A stretch of DNA of 53,377 nucleotides, taken from the NCBI RefSeq assembly GCF_014841135.1, contig NZ_JACYTN010000028.1, forward strand, positions 1 to 53,377, written 5' to 3'. Position 1 is the first letter of the stretch. Each line of letters begins with the position of its first letter. Made by a program: the position numbers and the translations under genes. Of the stretch, positions 8,352-17,507 are shown one piece after another. The notes beneath the pieces were generated by a model that searched no databases, was not told the DNA's origin, and saw only the letters and a program-made list of their open reading frames with translations. The DNA is from Paenibacillus arenosi (GTDB lineage Bacteria; Bacillota; Bacilli; Paenibacillales; Paenibacillaceae).

Positions 8352-9665
8352 TTAATAGTAGCTACTGCCTTCGACAAACTCAAATTCGAAATCAGCGATA
8401 CGTATAATCGTGCCATCTTTTGCTCCGCGCTTACGAAGCGCATCGTCAACACCCATTTTACGCAGCGTGTTTGCAAAACGCAAAATCGCATCATGCGTAT
8501 TCATTTGCATACGCTTCATCATGCGCTCAATCGCTTCGCTCTCCACCACATACGTTTCATTCTCACGTCGAATTGTGAACTGCGGCTCATCACCTTTTTT
8601 ATCAAAGCGATAGATCTTACGCTCTTGAACTTGAGCAACTTCTTCCACTTCGATTTCTTCAGGCAATTGATCCAACACTTCCAGCGCCTTGTACATCAAT
8701 TCCTGAATGCCTTCACGTGTCAAAGAAGAAATAGGCATAATCTCGATATCTGGTCTTACTTCTGCTAATTGTGTGCGGAATGCAGCTAAATACTCTTCTG
8801 CCTCAGGCATGTCCATCTTATTAGCAGCTACAATTTGCGGTCGTTCTGCCAACTTCTCGTTGTACAGCTTCAATTCGTCATTGATTTTTACCCAATCTTC
8901 AAATGGGTCGCGGCCTTCAGTCCCTGCCATATCAACCACATGAAGAATAATACGTGTACGTTCAACGTGACGCAAGAATTCATGCCCCAGTCCAACGCCC
9001 GTATGTGCTCCTTCAATTAGGCCAGGTAAATCTGCCATAACAAAGCTCTGGCCATCCCCCATATCAACCAATCCTAGGTTCGGAGTAATTGTTGTAAAGT
9101 GATAAGCACCAATCTTTGGTTTAGCAGAAGTAACAACCGACAGTAGTGTAGATTTACCTACACTCGGGAAACCAACCAACCCGACATCTGCCATGACTTT
9201 AAGTTCAAGAACAACCCAACGCTCTCGTCCCTCTTCACCGTTCTCAGCCAGTTCAGGTGCAGGATTGGTTGGAGTAGCAAATCGCGTATTACCGCGTCCA
9301 CCACGACCACCCTTCGCAACAACAACTTGTTGCCCATGACGGGTCAAATCTGCAATTACTTCCTGAGTATCATCATCTACAACAACAGTTCCAGGAGGAA
9401 CGCGTACGATCATGTGCTCTGCATTTGCACCATGCTGACTTTTATTACGCCCTTTAATTCCACGAGGAGCCTTGAAGTGCTTCTGATAGCGGAAGTCTAC
9501 CAACGTCCGCAAACCCTCATCAACACGGAAAATAACGTCGCCACCACGTCCGCCATCTCCACCTGCCGGCCCTCCATTTGGTACATACTTTTCACGACGA
9601 AACGCCACGAGACCATCCCCGCCGTCTCCGCCTTTTACATATATTTTAGCCTTATCTACAAACAT
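8352..9665 (-). CDS. obg: GTPase Obg/CgtA
   Basis: 437 residues in three parts: the glycine-rich Obg fold (1-158; [19 protein letters not shown]), the G domain (about 159-330; G1 [13 protein letters not shown]3 [10 protein letters not shown]4 NKMD, G5 ISS), and the C-terminal OCT domain (about 350-430). The family is an essential ribosome-associated GTPase. In B. subtilis it also links to stress responses and entry into sporulation. It follows spo0B by 14 bases, as in Bacillus, and ends at a strong terminator. Confidence 0.97.
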   Translation of the reverse strand: MFVDKAKIYVKGGDGGDGLVAFRREKYVPNGGPAGGDGGRGGDVIFRVDEGLRTLVDFRYQKHFKAPRGIKGRNKSQHGANAEHMIVRVPPGTVVVDDDTQEVIADLTRHGQQVVVAKGGRGGRGNTRFATPTNPAPELAENGEEGRERWVVLELKVMADVGLVGFPSVGKSTLLSVVTSAKPKIGAYHFTTITPNLGLVDMGDGQSFVMADLPGLIEGAHTGVGLGHEFLRHVERTRIILHVVDMAGTEGRDPFEDWVKINDELKLYNEKLAERPQIVAANKMDMPEAEEYLAAFRTQLAEVRPDIEIMPISSLTREGIQELMYKALEVLDQLPEEIEVEEVAQVQERKIYRFDKKGDEPQFTIRRENETYVVESEAIERMMKRMQMNTHDAILRFANTLRKMGVDDALRKRGAKDGTIIRIADFEFEFVEGSSYY

Positions 9666-9679
9666 GAAGTTTCACCTCT

Positions 9680-10447
9680 CTAGTCCCTTACCTTACATGG
9701 TACAATCCATTCATATATAGAAGCACCAGCTTGTAGCTCGTTCGCGGGCACCTGCTCCAGCCGCACGCCATGCTCAGCTGCCAGCCTGTCAAGTTGAGTT
9801 CTCACATCGTCCGGTTGAAGCAGCTGTCCTTCATATAAGAATCGAATGCCTAGCGCATTATCTGAACGAATATCTATTATAAATTGAAGCGGAGCTGCCA
9901 CATCTGCACTTGCTTTTGGCGCTAAGCGCATGACTTGAACTCCCTCTTTAATTATATCCGTTAATGCTCGTCCTTCCATCAACAACCCGATTTCGCTCAA
10001 ATCAATCTGTCTTGGAAGATGTACATACACAGGCATCGCATGCCCTGATACACGGACATGAAGCAAGAACAATGTCAATTCCGGAATGCCTAGTTTAGCA
10101 ATACGTCCTTCTTCGATCATTTTACTCTTAATGCCTTCAACACATAAACGGAGCTGCTCCATTCGATTCAGTCGAACATATCCATACAGCAATTGCAATT
10201 CATTCATCCAATCATGTCGCTGATGATTCATTAATTCAAGCGCAGACTGATGAGCCATATGAATAGCGCGCTCATGTTGATGTCGCTGTTCGCGAAGCAA
10301 CATAATACAACCTGCCGCTAAACTTAGGATGAGTAGTATGACAGCGAATATACGCCACGGCAAATATAAAGGTCCCCATGCCAATACCACTGCGCAAATA
10401 AATGCACAAGCGCTGCACGCAAACACCCAAAGTCGGATTCCCCTCAT
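9680..10447 (-). CDS. spo0B: Spo0B sporulation phosphotransferase, membrane-anchored form
   Basis: 255 residues, longer than the 192-residue soluble B. subtilis protein. Two hydrophobic segments at about 6-24 and 31-50 precede the four-helix-bundle part. NHQRHDWMNELQLLYGY (about 74-90) holds the phosphorylated His (H78), equivalent to His30 of B. subtilis. Spo0B passes phosphate from Spo0F to Spo0A. The C-terminal part resembles the degenerate ATPase-like domain of the family. Its place between rpmA and obg matches Bacillus. GAGGGTG precedes the ATG. A membrane-bound sensor-type histidine kinase fragment is the alternative, but synteny and motif favour Spo0B. Confidence 0.85.
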   Translation of the reverse strand: MRGIRLWVFACSACAFICAVVLAWGPLYLPWRIFAVILLILSLAAGCIMLLREQRHQHERAIHMAHQSALELMNHQRHDWMNELQLLYGYVRLNRMEQLRLCVEGIKSKMIEEGRIAKLGIPELTLFLLHVRVSGHAMPVYVHLPRQIDLSEIGLLMEGRALTDIIKEGVQVMRLAPKASADVAAPLQFIIDIRSDNALGIRFLYEGQLLQPDDVRTQLDRLAAEHGVRLEQVPANELQAGASIYEWIVPCKVRD

Positions 10448-10494
10448 CGTTCACCCTCGCTCCATTCCCAAATAAATGCACACTCCCACCCCAT

Positions 10495-10524
10495 AGTATA
10501 GCATGAGTTCAGAAAGTCGTCCAA
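10495..10524 (-). promoter_or_regulatory. promoter candidate for spo0B-obg
   Basis: Minus-strand -35 TTGGAC (10524-10519), 18-base spacer, and -10 TATACT (10500-10495) with an extended TG one base upstream. It lies after the rpmA terminator and about 48 bases before the spo0B start. Confidence 0.55.
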
Positions 10525-10568
10525 AGCGATTCCAGTCGAACAAACGCGAAAGAAGGCAAGAAATGAAT

Positions 10569-10600
10569 CAAAAAACCCTCGGCCTAAGCCGAGGGTTTCA
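10569..10600 (-). terminator. rpmA terminator
   Basis: The minus-strand hairpin ACCCTCGGC-TTAG-GCCGAGGGT is perfect and followed by TTTTTTGA. It ends the rplU-prp-rpmA operon. Confidence 0.93.
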
Positions 10601-10611
10601 CATGACGTCTA

Positions 10612-10923
10612 TTACACTTCCACAGCAGCTGCAACTGGTGCAACGTTAACTGGGTAGACGCTCACTTTCTTGCGGTCACGACCCCAACGTTCGAACTTAA
10701 CAACGCCTTCGATTTTAGCGAAGAGCGTGTCGTCTTTACCGATACCAACGTTGTTGCCTGGATGAATCTTTGTTCCACGTTGGCGCACCAAGATGCTACC
10801 ACCTGTAACAGTTTGACCATCGGCACGCTTAACACCAAGACGTTTGGAGTGGGAATCACGACCATTCTTCGTGGAACCTACACCCTTCTTGGAAGCGAAT
10901 AACTGAAGGTTTAATTTCAACAT
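10612..10923 (-). CDS. rpmA: 50S ribosomal protein L27 with cleavable N-terminus
   Basis: 103 residues. The N-terminus [20 protein letters not shown] contains the [10 protein letters not shown] processing site found in Firmicute L27, which the Prp protease cuts so that the mature end reaches the peptidyl-transferase centre. The body is typical: [17 protein letters not shown] and [19 protein letters not shown]. The prp gene sits just 5 bases upstream, the usual arrangement. Confidence 0.98.
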   Translation of the reverse strand: MLKLNLQLFASKKGVGSTKNGRDSHSKRLGVKRADGQTVTGGSILVRQRGTKIHPGNNVGIGKDDTLFAKIEGVVKFERWGRDRKKVSVYPVNVAPVAAAVEV

Positions 10924-10928
10924 GTTGT

Positions 10929-11270
10929 CTACCTCCTTTTTGAATTATTTTCTTTTATCTGAATATACGAACCGTATGAATCTTCCATCGTATTCAGACT
11001 GACGACCATCGACTCCAAGAGCAATTGAACTTGCTCCGAGCAATGAGCGTCATTCAGAACCGGCACAGTGCCGTTCAGGAATCCATCCTTCATCTGGCAC
11101 TCCAACGCAACGCCCGTCAATGCTTCAATAGCATTCACTACTCCGACCGAAACCGCAGATACGCCAGCACATACAATATCCTCTCCATGCGGAGCATAAT
11201 TAGCATGTCCCTTAATGGCGAAACGCTCGATAAGCCCTTCAGAATTCCGGTAAATGGTGACGCGAATCAT
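10929..11270 (-). CDS. prp: ribosomal-processing cysteine protease Prp
   Basis: 113 residues (YsxB/DUF464 family). The catalytic His lies in [22 protein letters not shown] (split here as [16 protein letters not shown]), His22 with the Cys of DIVCAG. It removes the N-terminal extension of L27. It is always found between rplU and rpmA in Firmicutes, as here, with 12 bases to rplU and 5 to rpmA. Confidence 0.95.
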   Translation of the reverse strand: MIRVTIYRNSEGLIERFAIKGHANYAPHGEDIVCAGVSAVSVGVVNAIEALTGVALECQMKDGFLNGTVPVLNDAHCSEQVQLLLESMVVSLNTMEDSYGSYIQIKENNSKRR

Positions 11271-11282
11271 TCGCTACACCTC

Positions 11283-11594
11283 TTATGCTTTGATGCTTTC
11301 GATTGTCACCTTAGTGTAAGGTTGACGGTGACCTTGCTTACGACGGTAGTTTTTCTTAGCTTTGTACTTGTACACGATAATTTTCGCGCCTTTTCCATGC
11401 TTCTCAACTTTAGCCGTAACAGCAGCACCTTCTACCAATGGAGCACCTGTTACGAGGCCACCCTCGTTAGATACTGCCAATACACGGTCGAATGTGAAGC
11501 TCTCACCTTCAGCAGCGTTCAACTTCTCAATGTAAAGAACATCACCTTGTTGAACTTTGTACTGCTTACCACCTGTTTCGATAATTGCGTACAT
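11283..11594 (-). CDS. rplU: 50S ribosomal protein L21
   Basis: 103 residues from the ATG at 11594 ([18 protein letters not shown]), with GAGGAGGTGC just upstream; an in-frame start 18 bases earlier lies within this ribosome-binding site and is rejected. The C-terminal [17 protein letters not shown] motif is the L21 signature. It heads the rplU-prp-rpmA operon. Confidence 0.98.
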   Translation of the reverse strand: MYAIIETGGKQYKVQQGDVLYIEKLNAAEGESFTFDRVLAVSNEGGLVTGAPLVEGAAVTAKVEKHGKGAKIIVYKYKAKKNYRRKQGHRQPYTKVTIESIKA

Positions 11595-11602
11595 TGTGTT
11601 GC

Positions 11603-11690
11603 ACCTCCTCATGTCTCAGACTCGCCATACCAGGTGATGGAGTAAACCATACTTATGACCTGTTCCGTGCGGTTACAGCATGTGTGCAGA
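11603..11690 (-). promoter_or_regulatory. L21-type ribosomal-protein leader
   Basis: The transcript between the promoter and rplU contains CTGTAACCGCACGG, CAGGTCATAAGTATGG and CCATCACCTGGTATGGCGAG, paired in part as CAGGTCAT/ATCACCTG. Position, size and these segments resemble the Rfam ribosomal L21 leader of Firmicutes, which is thought to mediate autoregulation. Recognised by pattern only; a covariance search was not run. Confidence 0.65.
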
Positions 11691-11716
11691 AACGAATATT
11701 AGACACATACCTGATG

Positions 11717-11745
11717 ATTCTAACACACACTCTCTCAAAAATCAA
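11717..11745 (-). promoter_or_regulatory. sigma-A promoter of rplU-prp-rpmA
   Basis: Minus-strand -35 TTGATT (11745-11740), 17-base spacer, -10 TAGAAT (11722-11717). It gives an approximately 115-base leader before rplU. No terminator was found between rng and this promoter, so read-through from rng is possible. Confidence 0.75.
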
Positions 11746-11782
11746 TGTGCGATTACAATTACATTCCCGTACCAAACATTAG

Positions 11783-13030
11783 TTACAATTGCTGAAATTC
11801 CGGAACCCTTTTGCCTGTACCATCACAAGTCGGACAAGGTGTATATAAGCGACTCATCACTTGCTCTCGTACTTTTTTACGAGTAATCTCAAGCAAGCCA
11901 AGCTTTGTCCAACCAACGACTAAACATTTGGTACGATCCTTCCGAATCGTTCGCTCCAATTGCTCAAGTACACGCTTACGATTATCGTCTGAATCCATAT
12001 CAATAAAGTCAACGATAATAATGCCGCCAATATCTCTTAACCGAATCAGACGGGCAATCTCTTCTGCCGCCTCCATATTTGTGAAAAATACGGTATCCTC
12101 TAGATCGCTCGTGCCCGTATATTTGCCTGTATTCACGTCTACTACCGTCAAAGCTTCTGTTTGATCCCATACAAGATATCCACCGCTTTGCAGCCACGTT
12201 TTTCGTTGGAACGTCTTATCTATCTGTCCTTCAATATGGAATTTGCGAAAAATCGGTTCTCGGTCTTGGTAGACCATTACACGCTCAACCAACTCAGCAT
12301 CAAACGTACATACGAATGATTTTATTAACTCCGCTTGCTTTCGATCGTCGATTACAAGCTCATCTACATTGTGAGTGAACGCGTCCCGTATCATTCGTTC
12401 AGCCATCGATACATCCTGATGGAGCAGAGCGGGTGCACTTACAGCAGAAGCTGCTTGCTCAATCGCTCTCCATTGCTGACGTAACGTTTCCATATCTTGA
12501 GCGAGACCTTCAACCGTCTCCCCATGCGCCACGGTTCGAATAATGATACCTTCTTCATTTGCTCGCAGCGCTTCAGCAAGTTGCTTCAGTCGATTGCGTT
12601 CTGATTCCCGCTCAATCTTCTTTGATACACCAATATAGTCTGCTTGTGGCATAAAGACTAAGTGGCGCCCTGGCAATGAATAATGCTTCGTAACACGAGC
12701 ACCTTTCCCACCAAAAGGCTCTTTCATCACTTGTACAATTAACTCTTGCCCTACACGCAGCAAGCTCGTAATAGGAGGCTTCTCCTTCGGCTGCTTCTCT
12801 AAATGCGGATGCAAACAATCATCAACATATAAAAAAGCGTTCTTCTTCTGCCCAATATCTACAAAAGCTGCCTGCATACCCGGAAGAACATTAACAACGC
12901 GGCCCTTGTAAAAGCTCCCAACGAGCCTAACACCCGCTGCACGCTCTACTGCAAACTCTACTAGACGGCCATCTTCTAGCAATGCCATCTGAGTTGACTG
13001 TTCTCCACAGTGAACGATCATTCGTTTCAT
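11783..13030 (-). CDS. rng: ribonuclease G/E family endoribonuclease
   Basis: 415 residues from the ATG at 13030 (MKRMIVHCGEQ), chosen because AGAGGTG stands before it; a start 27 bases upstream is possible. S1-like RNA-binding domain at about 30-120 (VGSFYKGRVVNVLPGMQAAFVDIG), then the catalytic domain with the metal-binding acidic residues in LTVVDVNTGKYTG and GGIIIVDFIDMD. The Zn-link motif CPTCDGTGK is near the C-terminus. The enzyme cleaves single-stranded RNA. It lacks the long C-terminal scaffold of E. coli RNase E. It lies between spoIVFB and rplU; B. subtilis has no RNase E/G, so this is a difference from the model organism but common in Paenibacillus-like genomes. Confidence 0.93.
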   Translation of the reverse strand: MKRMIVHCGEQSTQMALLEDGRLVEFAVERAAGVRLVGSFYKGRVVNVLPGMQAAFVDIGQKKNAFLYVDDCLHPHLEKQPKEKPPITSLLRVGQELIVQVMKEPFGGKGARVTKHYSLPGRHLVFMPQADYIGVSKKIERESERNRLKQLAEALRANEEGIIIRTVAHGETVEGLAQDMETLRQQWRAIEQAASAVSAPALLHQDVSMAERMIRDAFTHNVDELVIDDRKQAELIKSFVCTFDAELVERVMVYQDREPIFRKFHIEGQIDKTFQRKTWLQSGGYLVWDQTEALTVVDVNTGKYTGTSDLEDTVFFTNMEAAEEIARLIRLRDIGGIIIVDFIDMDSDDNRKRVLEQLERTIRKDRTKCLVVGWTKLGLLEITRKKVREQVMSRLYTPCPTCDGTGKRVPEFQQL

Positions 13031-13062
13031 AGCTTCACCTCTACTCAAGCGCGTCACCTCTT

Positions 13063-13071
13063 ATTGTAACA
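13063..13071 (-). promoter_or_regulatory. extended -10 promoter candidate for rng
   Basis: Minus-strand TGT-TACAAT (13071-13063) is an extended -10 about 33 bases before the rng start. A clear -35 is missing (GTTCAT is at the 17-base position). Confidence 0.4.
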
Positions 13072-13185
13072 TGAAGCGAGAAACGATGAACATGTCGGTT
13101 CATAACTCGATCTAAAAAAATATATACTTCCATCCAAACGTACCCCTATTTTCGACTATTCATTTCTTCGTAGTCACGCACATGG

Positions 13186-14043
13186 CTACGAATCGTCTTG
13201 CCAATGTTGAAAAAAAGCATCTATTAATTGCTGCTCTGGTATTACTCGTTGAATACGGCCATGCTCGTCAATCACGTATATCATATGATAGCTATTTCTG
13301 CGAAAGTGCTGCATGATATCTACAAGACCACGCTCTGACGATGCAACGATTGGCCTTCCTATATGGGAGCTCATTTCCCATGCACGAAGTCGCTTGGCAC
13401 GATGTACAAGAAAACGAAAAAATCGATACGGAACATGCCTGCATTCCATTATGTTTGTCCACAGTAAAAATAATCCGAGCACCAGCAAATTCATATTAAC
13501 GGCCGATTGCTCCAACAATGGCAGTAGCGCGAATAAGCCAAGCAAAGCACTTCCTACAATACCAATCCAAGCCCCTAACCGGAGTGTAAAATGATAACTG
13601 AGTCCATACGCACATAAAGCCTGCAAAATCCGCCCACCATCAAGCGGAGGGATCGGAAGTAAGTTAAAGCCACCAATGATAAGGTTGGCCTCAATAAAAT
13701 AAGTGGACCAAGCTTCGCTCCACCACCCCATATATTGAAACCACAGTGACAATCCGATCATAAGTACATTTTGCAGAGGTCCAGCAGCAGCTACAATGAT
13801 CTCCTGCCACGAAGGAGATAAGGCCCCATCCTCCGTCTCAGCTACTCCACCAAAAGGTAGCAGCTTCACGTCAACAATTGACCATCCGAAGCACTTCGCT
13901 GCAATGACATGCCCCGCCTCATGAACTGCAACAATGACCACTAGCGTTAACAGTTCCAACAAATGGCCCGTAATTGCCGAAAGAGCCAGCAGCATGATCA
14001 ACAATGGATGTAAGGAATAGGTCGTCCCCTTCCACCTAATCAA
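13186..14043 (-). CDS. spoIVFB: SpoIVFB intramembrane metalloprotease
   Basis: 285 residues, site-2-protease (M50) family. HEAGH (about residue 41-45) in a membrane segment and NLLPIPPLDGGRIL (about 131-144) provide the two metal-binding motifs. Several hydrophobic segments span residues 10-190, followed by a CBS-like cytoplasmic domain (about 215-285), which in B. subtilis senses ATP and binds pro-sigma-K. It releases active sigma-K in the mother cell. The start is a TTG overlapping the end of spoIVFA by 8 bases, with GGAAGTGATGAG as likely ribosome-binding site, so translation is probably coupled. Confidence 0.95.
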   Translation of the reverse strand: MIRWKGTTYSLHPLLIMLLALSAITGHLLELLTLVVIVAVHEAGHVIAAKCFGWSIVDVKLLPFGGVAETEDGALSPSWQEIIVAAAGPLQNVLMIGLSLWFQYMGWWSEAWSTYFIEANLIIGGFNLLPIPPLDGGRILQALCAYGLSYHFTLRLGAWIGIVGSALLGLFALLPLLEQSAVNMNLLVLGLFLLWTNIMECRHVPYRFFRFLVHRAKRLRAWEMSSHIGRPIVASSERGLVDIMQHFRRNSYHMIYVIDEHGRIQRVIPEQQLIDAFFQHWQDDS

Positions 14044-14926
14044 AGCTCATCACTTCCGCTGGATCCACAAACTGCCCCTCTTTCTTAAGCGCAAAAAATA
14101 ATCCTGAAATCGTGCCTGATGAAGACATGTTCGGCATACGGCCAATCTCCTGCCCTGCCTCTACCCAATCATCCTTCTTCACGTAGCATTCTTCTAACCG
14201 TTCATAGTAAGACATATATTGATTGGCGTGCTGAATAACAATCGATGACCCAGCTTGCGGATCTTCAATTACTCGTATCACTCGACCCACAGCTACGCTT
14301 GCTACATTCGCCCCGCCTTCCTCCGCTCGTAACTCAATTCCTTGCAAGCTAAGAGCGAATGGCTGTACAACATTTCCCGCCATCGGTATTTGAAAACCAA
14401 GCTTAGCTTGAGCTTCTTTAGCTGCTGGCGTGTGATCTTTCCATATAGGTATAAACGCAGGCGAACCCCCAAATGTTGCTTCCGCCCACACTGCTATTGA
14501 TTGGAAATCCATATTCTCTGACATAGCCGAAGCGACATAGTTCCTAGTACTGTCTAAAAAAGGAGTTTTCCACTTCATCAAGCCTGTCACAGCCACACAC
14601 AGCACGATCGTACAACCAAACTGTATGAAAAAGGTCCTCATAAAGGTTGAGGAACCGTGAGTTCGCTCGCTTTCTTTCCAACCATAGCGTCCTCCCCATG
14701 CCTGCTTAGCATCTCTCCATACTTGCTCTGGGTCGCGCTCATTGTACTCAGCAGCTAGCGCCCCCTTGTCCTGTGCAGGATGGCTGTAATGGTAATAGGA
14801 CGGCTGTGTAATCACCGACGGAGAGACAGACTCCTTCGTAGCTCCGCTCATGTTATGGCCCGGAATATCCCGTAGTGTCAGTTCCTTAATGCGCGCTTCT
14901 CGGCGGCGACGAATATCATCCTTCAT
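14036..14926 (-). CDS. spoIVFA: SpoIVFA, regulator of SpoIVFB
   Basis: 296 residues from the ATG at 14926 (MKDDIRRRREARIKEL); an upstream ATG at 14956 lies at the predicted transcription start and lacks a ribosome-binding site, while GGGGAAGGG precedes 14926. A charged cytoplasmic N-terminus, one membrane segment (FIQFGCTIVLCVAVTGLM), and a C-terminal LytM/M23-like domain (AVGRVIRVIEDPQAGSSIVI through HANQYMSYYERL). The metal ligands of active M23 peptidases are not evident, as in the known inhibitor. It holds SpoIVFB inactive until the forespore signal arrives. It forms a two-gene operon with spoIVFB under a sigma-E promoter. Confidence 0.93.
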   Translation of the reverse strand: MKDDIRRRREARIKELTLRDIPGHNMSGATKESVSPSVITQPSYYHYSHPAQDKGALAAEYNERDPEQVWRDAKQAWGGRYGWKESERTHGSSTFMRTFFIQFGCTIVLCVAVTGLMKWKTPFLDSTRNYVASAMSENMDFQSIAVWAEATFGGSPAFIPIWKDHTPAAKEAQAKLGFQIPMAGNVVQPFALSLQGIELRAEEGGANVASVAVGRVIRVIEDPQAGSSIVIQHANQYMSYYERLEECYVKKDDWVEAGQEIGRMPNMSSSGTISGLFFALKKEGQFVDPAEVMSFD

Positions 14927-14964
14927 CCGTATCCCTTCCCCACTCAAATTATTCATATGCTACA

Positions 14965-14994
14965 TATGTATGACGAGCAGGATATTGATATGAA
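14965..14994 (-). promoter_or_regulatory. sigma-E promoter of spoIVFAB
   Basis: Minus-strand -35 TTCATAT (14994-14988), 15-base spacer, -10 CATACATA (14972-14965). This matches the B. subtilis sigma-E consensus (GTCATATT, 14-15 bases, CATACAAT) closely. The spoIVF operon of B. subtilis is known to be sigma-E dependent, so promoter and gene agree. Confidence 0.85.
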
Positions 14995-15036
14995 CAAGCC
15001 CTTGCAACAATACAAAATGAGAAGCTTCAGCAATAC

Positions 15037-15096
15037 AAAAAAACACCTCGCTGCCTAACAAGGGAACGTAACGTTTCCTTACTAGAACCACGAGGT
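15037..15096 (-). terminator. terminator after the SEDS pair
   Basis: The minus strand reads CCACCTCG, an inner imperfect hairpin around AAGGAAACG/CGTTCCCTT, CGAGGTG and then seven T residues. It ends the transcript of minC-minD-SEDS genes. Confidence 0.85.
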
Positions 15097-15136
15097 GGAT
15101 AAGTGAATATGACTTACATAATGATGTGGACCGACA

Positions 15137-16288
15137 TTATTCATCTAATTGGTATTTTTCTTGATGAATCCGCACGCTCAACACTAGGCCAATACAGACC
15201 ATATTCAGAATAAGCGACGTTCCACCGTAACTAATAAACGGCAGTGTAATTCCTGTAATCGGCATAAGACCGATCATCATCCCGATATTTTGGAAGATTT
15301 GAAACACAAACATGGAGACGATACCAATAATAATGTACGATCCCCTCAAATCATAGCACTGGAAAGCAATGAGAATCATGCGATAAATAAGGAAGAAATA
15401 GAGCAGTAACAGCAAGGCTCCTCCCTGAAAACCAAATTCCTCACCAATAACGACGAAGATAGCATCAGAATAGGTAAGCGGAATAAAGTTACGACTCTTC
15501 AGCTCTCCTTGTAAATACCCATCACCAGTCAACCCACCGGAACCAATAGCAATTAATGCATATCTCGATTGATGGGATTCGTCTTTATCTGCTGACTCTG
15601 GATTGATAAATGTATTAATACGTTCATACCAGTGATTTTGACCGAGCGTATCTTTGAAGAAACTTTCAACTTGTGGGCCGAATTGCGTAAATAACACAAC
15701 TACGATCGCAATGAGAGCACCAACAATCGCTGTTCCAACAAACATATGCCGATACTTCACACCACCTATCCACAGCATCCCGATAAAGATAACGATCAAT
15801 ATCATCGCATTCCCTAAATCAGGCTGAGCTACAATAAGACCGAATGGAATGATCATCACACAAGCAATTGGAAGTAAATCTTTAACAAATCCGAGCGGTT
15901 CACCTTCACGTTTGCCGAGCAGTTGCGCCAAAGAGAGGATCAATACAATTTTGGCTAATTCAGCTGGCTGGAACGATAGTCCTCCAAATTTATACCATCC
16001 TTTTGCGCCCATAGTGACGTCAGCAAAAAAATAGAGACCGATAAGAAGGAGAACCGTGATAACCATCCATATGATCCAGCCCTTAAGCAGCAAACGATAA
16101 TCAAATAAAGTAACGGCAAACATGACTACGAATCCGATAACGTAAAATACGATTGTCTTTATTTCAAAATTAGCTGGTTCGAACTTTGTTCCAACTGTGG
16201 AGCTGTACACAATAAAAGGGCTTATTACCGCAAAAACACCTAGTATCGCAACAATCATCCAATCGATGCGCTTCAATTTATTCAACAA
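15137..16288 (-). CDS. SEDS-family peptidoglycan polymerase (RodA/FtsW-like), second tandem copy
   Basis: 383 residues, about ten membrane segments. LTYSDAIFVVIGEEFG (about residue 275-290) carries the Asp that is catalytic in SEDS glycosyltransferases, and GMMIGLMPITGITLPFISYG is the C-terminal family signature. The product would polymerise glycan strands together with a class B penicillin-binding protein. It is about 85% identical by eye to the preceding gene; the differences cluster around residues 88-118, the segment next to GWYKFGG. TTG start. The 54-base spacer upstream contains a decayed copy of the minD 3' end that supplies its ribosome-binding site. RodA (elongation, with mreBCD nearby) is more likely than FtsW or SpoVE, but which role each copy has cannot be told. 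Confidence 0.9.
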   Translation of the reverse strand: MLNKLKRIDWMIVAILGVFAVISPFIVYSSTVGTKFEPANFEIKTIVFYVIGFVVMFAVTLFDYRLLLKGWIIWMVITVLLLIGLYFFADVTMGAKGWYKFGGLSFQPAELAKIVLILSLAQLLGKREGEPLGFVKDLLPIACVMIIPFGLIVAQPDLGNAMILIVIFIGMLWIGGVKYRHMFVGTAIVGALIAIVVVLFTQFGPQVESFFKDTLGQNHWYERINTFINPESADKDESHQSRYALIAIGSGGLTGDGYLQGELKSRNFIPLTYSDAIFVVIGEEFGFQGGALLLLLYFFLIYRMILIAFQCYDLRGSYIIIGIVSMFVFQIFQNIGMMIGLMPITGITLPFISYGGTSLILNMVCIGLVLSVRIHQEKYQLDE

Positions 16289-16318
16289 CAGTCAATCATC
16301 CTATTCCAAAACTTCTTC
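16289..16318 (-). repeat. decayed copy of the minD 3' end (duplication scar)
   Basis: The bases just upstream of the second SEDS gene resemble the minD tail at 17501-17529. On the minus strand AAGAAGTTTTGGAATAGGAT here corresponds to AAGAAGTTTCTCGGAATGGG there, and both are followed by GATGATTGACT and a TTG start. The similarity fades a few bases further upstream. It marks the left boundary of the tandem duplication. Confidence 0.8.
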
Positions 16319-16342
16319 TATCAGCTTTCACCTTCAACCTAC

Positions 16343-17500
16343 TCAATCAGGATCAAGCTGATACTTTTCTTGATGAATCTTTACACTAAGCACCAAACCC
16401 ATGCTTATCATATTTAGAACTAACGATGTGCCACCATAACTAATGAACGGAAGCGTAATCCCTGTAATCGGCATTAGACCAATCATCATCCCAACATTCT
16501 GGAAGATTTGGAATACCAGCATCGAAACAATTCCAATGATAATATAGGATCCCCGTAAGTCATAACATTGAAACGCGATTAATATCATCCGATAAATAAG
16601 AAAGAAATACAATAATAGCAGCAATGCTCCACCTTGGAAGCCGAATTCTTCTCCTATTACAACAAAAACAGCGTCCGTATAGGTATAAGGTATAAAGTGA
16701 CGGCTCTTTAGCTCCCCTTGCAAATACCCATCCCCAGACAAACCGCCTGATCCTATAGCAATAAGCGCGTATCTCGACTGATGAGACTCGTCTTTGGTCG
16801 CCGACTCAGGATCGACAAACGTATTAATACGTTCATACCAATGATTTTGACCAAGTGTATTTTTAAAGAAACTCTCTACTTGCGGACCAAATTGCGTAAA
16901 CAAGACAACTATGATCGCGATAAAAGCACCGACAATTGCCGTTCCAACGAACATATGCCGATACTTCATGCCGCCAATCCATAGCATTCCAATAAAAATG
17001 ACGACCAATATCATTGCATTGCCTAAGTCTGGTTGCACTACGATAAGTCCGAACGGAATAATCATCACAAATGCAATCGGAACAAGATCCTTTACAAATT
17101 CAAGCGGCTCGCCTTCACGTTTACCCAACAACTGAGCTATTGCAATAATTAGCGTTAGCTTTGCTAGCTCCGCTGGTTGAAACGTCTGCCCTCCTGGAAG
17201 TTCATACCACCCAGTTGCTCCCTGTCGTTCCGACCCGAAGAAAAAAAGCCCGATAAGAAGCAAAATCGTAATGCCCATCCAGATATACCAGCCCTTAAGC
17301 AGCAGACGATAATCAAATAGAGTAACAGCAAGCATAACTACAAATCCGATAATATAGAATACGATTGTCTTTATTTCAAAATTAGCTGGTTCAAACTTTG
17401 TTCCAATCGTGGAACTGTACACAATAAAAGGACTTATTACCGCAAAAACGACAAGTATTGCAACAAGCATCCAATCTATGCGCTTCAGTTTATTCAGCAA
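16343..17500 (-). CDS. SEDS-family peptidoglycan polymerase (RodA/FtsW-like), first tandem copy
   Basis: 385 residues; same architecture and motifs as the downstream copy (catalytic-Asp region YTDAVFVVIGEEFG, C-terminal GLMPITGITLPFISYG). The start is a TTG 7 bases after the minD stop, with GGAATGGGATGA, made from the last minD codons, serving as ribosome-binding site. The divergent patch reads GSERQGATGWYELPGGQTF where the other copy has DVTMGAKGWYKFGGLSF. Position after minCD and mreBCD supports a role in lateral wall synthesis with MreB. It is the probable parental copy because its junction with minD is intact. Confidence 0.9.
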   Translation of the reverse strand: MLNKLKRIDWMLVAILVVFAVISPFIVYSSTIGTKFEPANFEIKTIVFYIIGFVVMLAVTLFDYRLLLKGWYIWMGITILLLIGLFFFGSERQGATGWYELPGGQTFQPAELAKLTLIIAIAQLLGKREGEPLEFVKDLVPIAFVMIIPFGLIVVQPDLGNAMILVVIFIGMLWIGGMKYRHMFVGTAIVGAFIAIIVVLFTQFGPQVESFFKNTLGQNHWYERINTFVDPESATKDESHQSRYALIAIGSGGLSGDGYLQGELKSRHFIPYTYTDAVFVVIGEEFGFQGGALLLLLYFFLIYRMILIAFQCYDLRGSYIIIGIVSMLVFQIFQNVGMMIGLMPITGITLPFISYGGTSLVLNMISMGLVLSVKIHQEKYQLDPD

Positions 17501-17507
17501 AAGTCAA

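Noticed and set aside
11025..11645. 206-codon plus-strand frame opposite prp and rplU
   Set aside because: Antisense to two certain ribosomal-operon genes, with no motif or promoter.
13169..13192. Hairpin TTCGTAG/CTACGAA at the end of spoIVFB as a terminator
   Set aside because: It spans the stop codon and has no T run after it on the minus strand.
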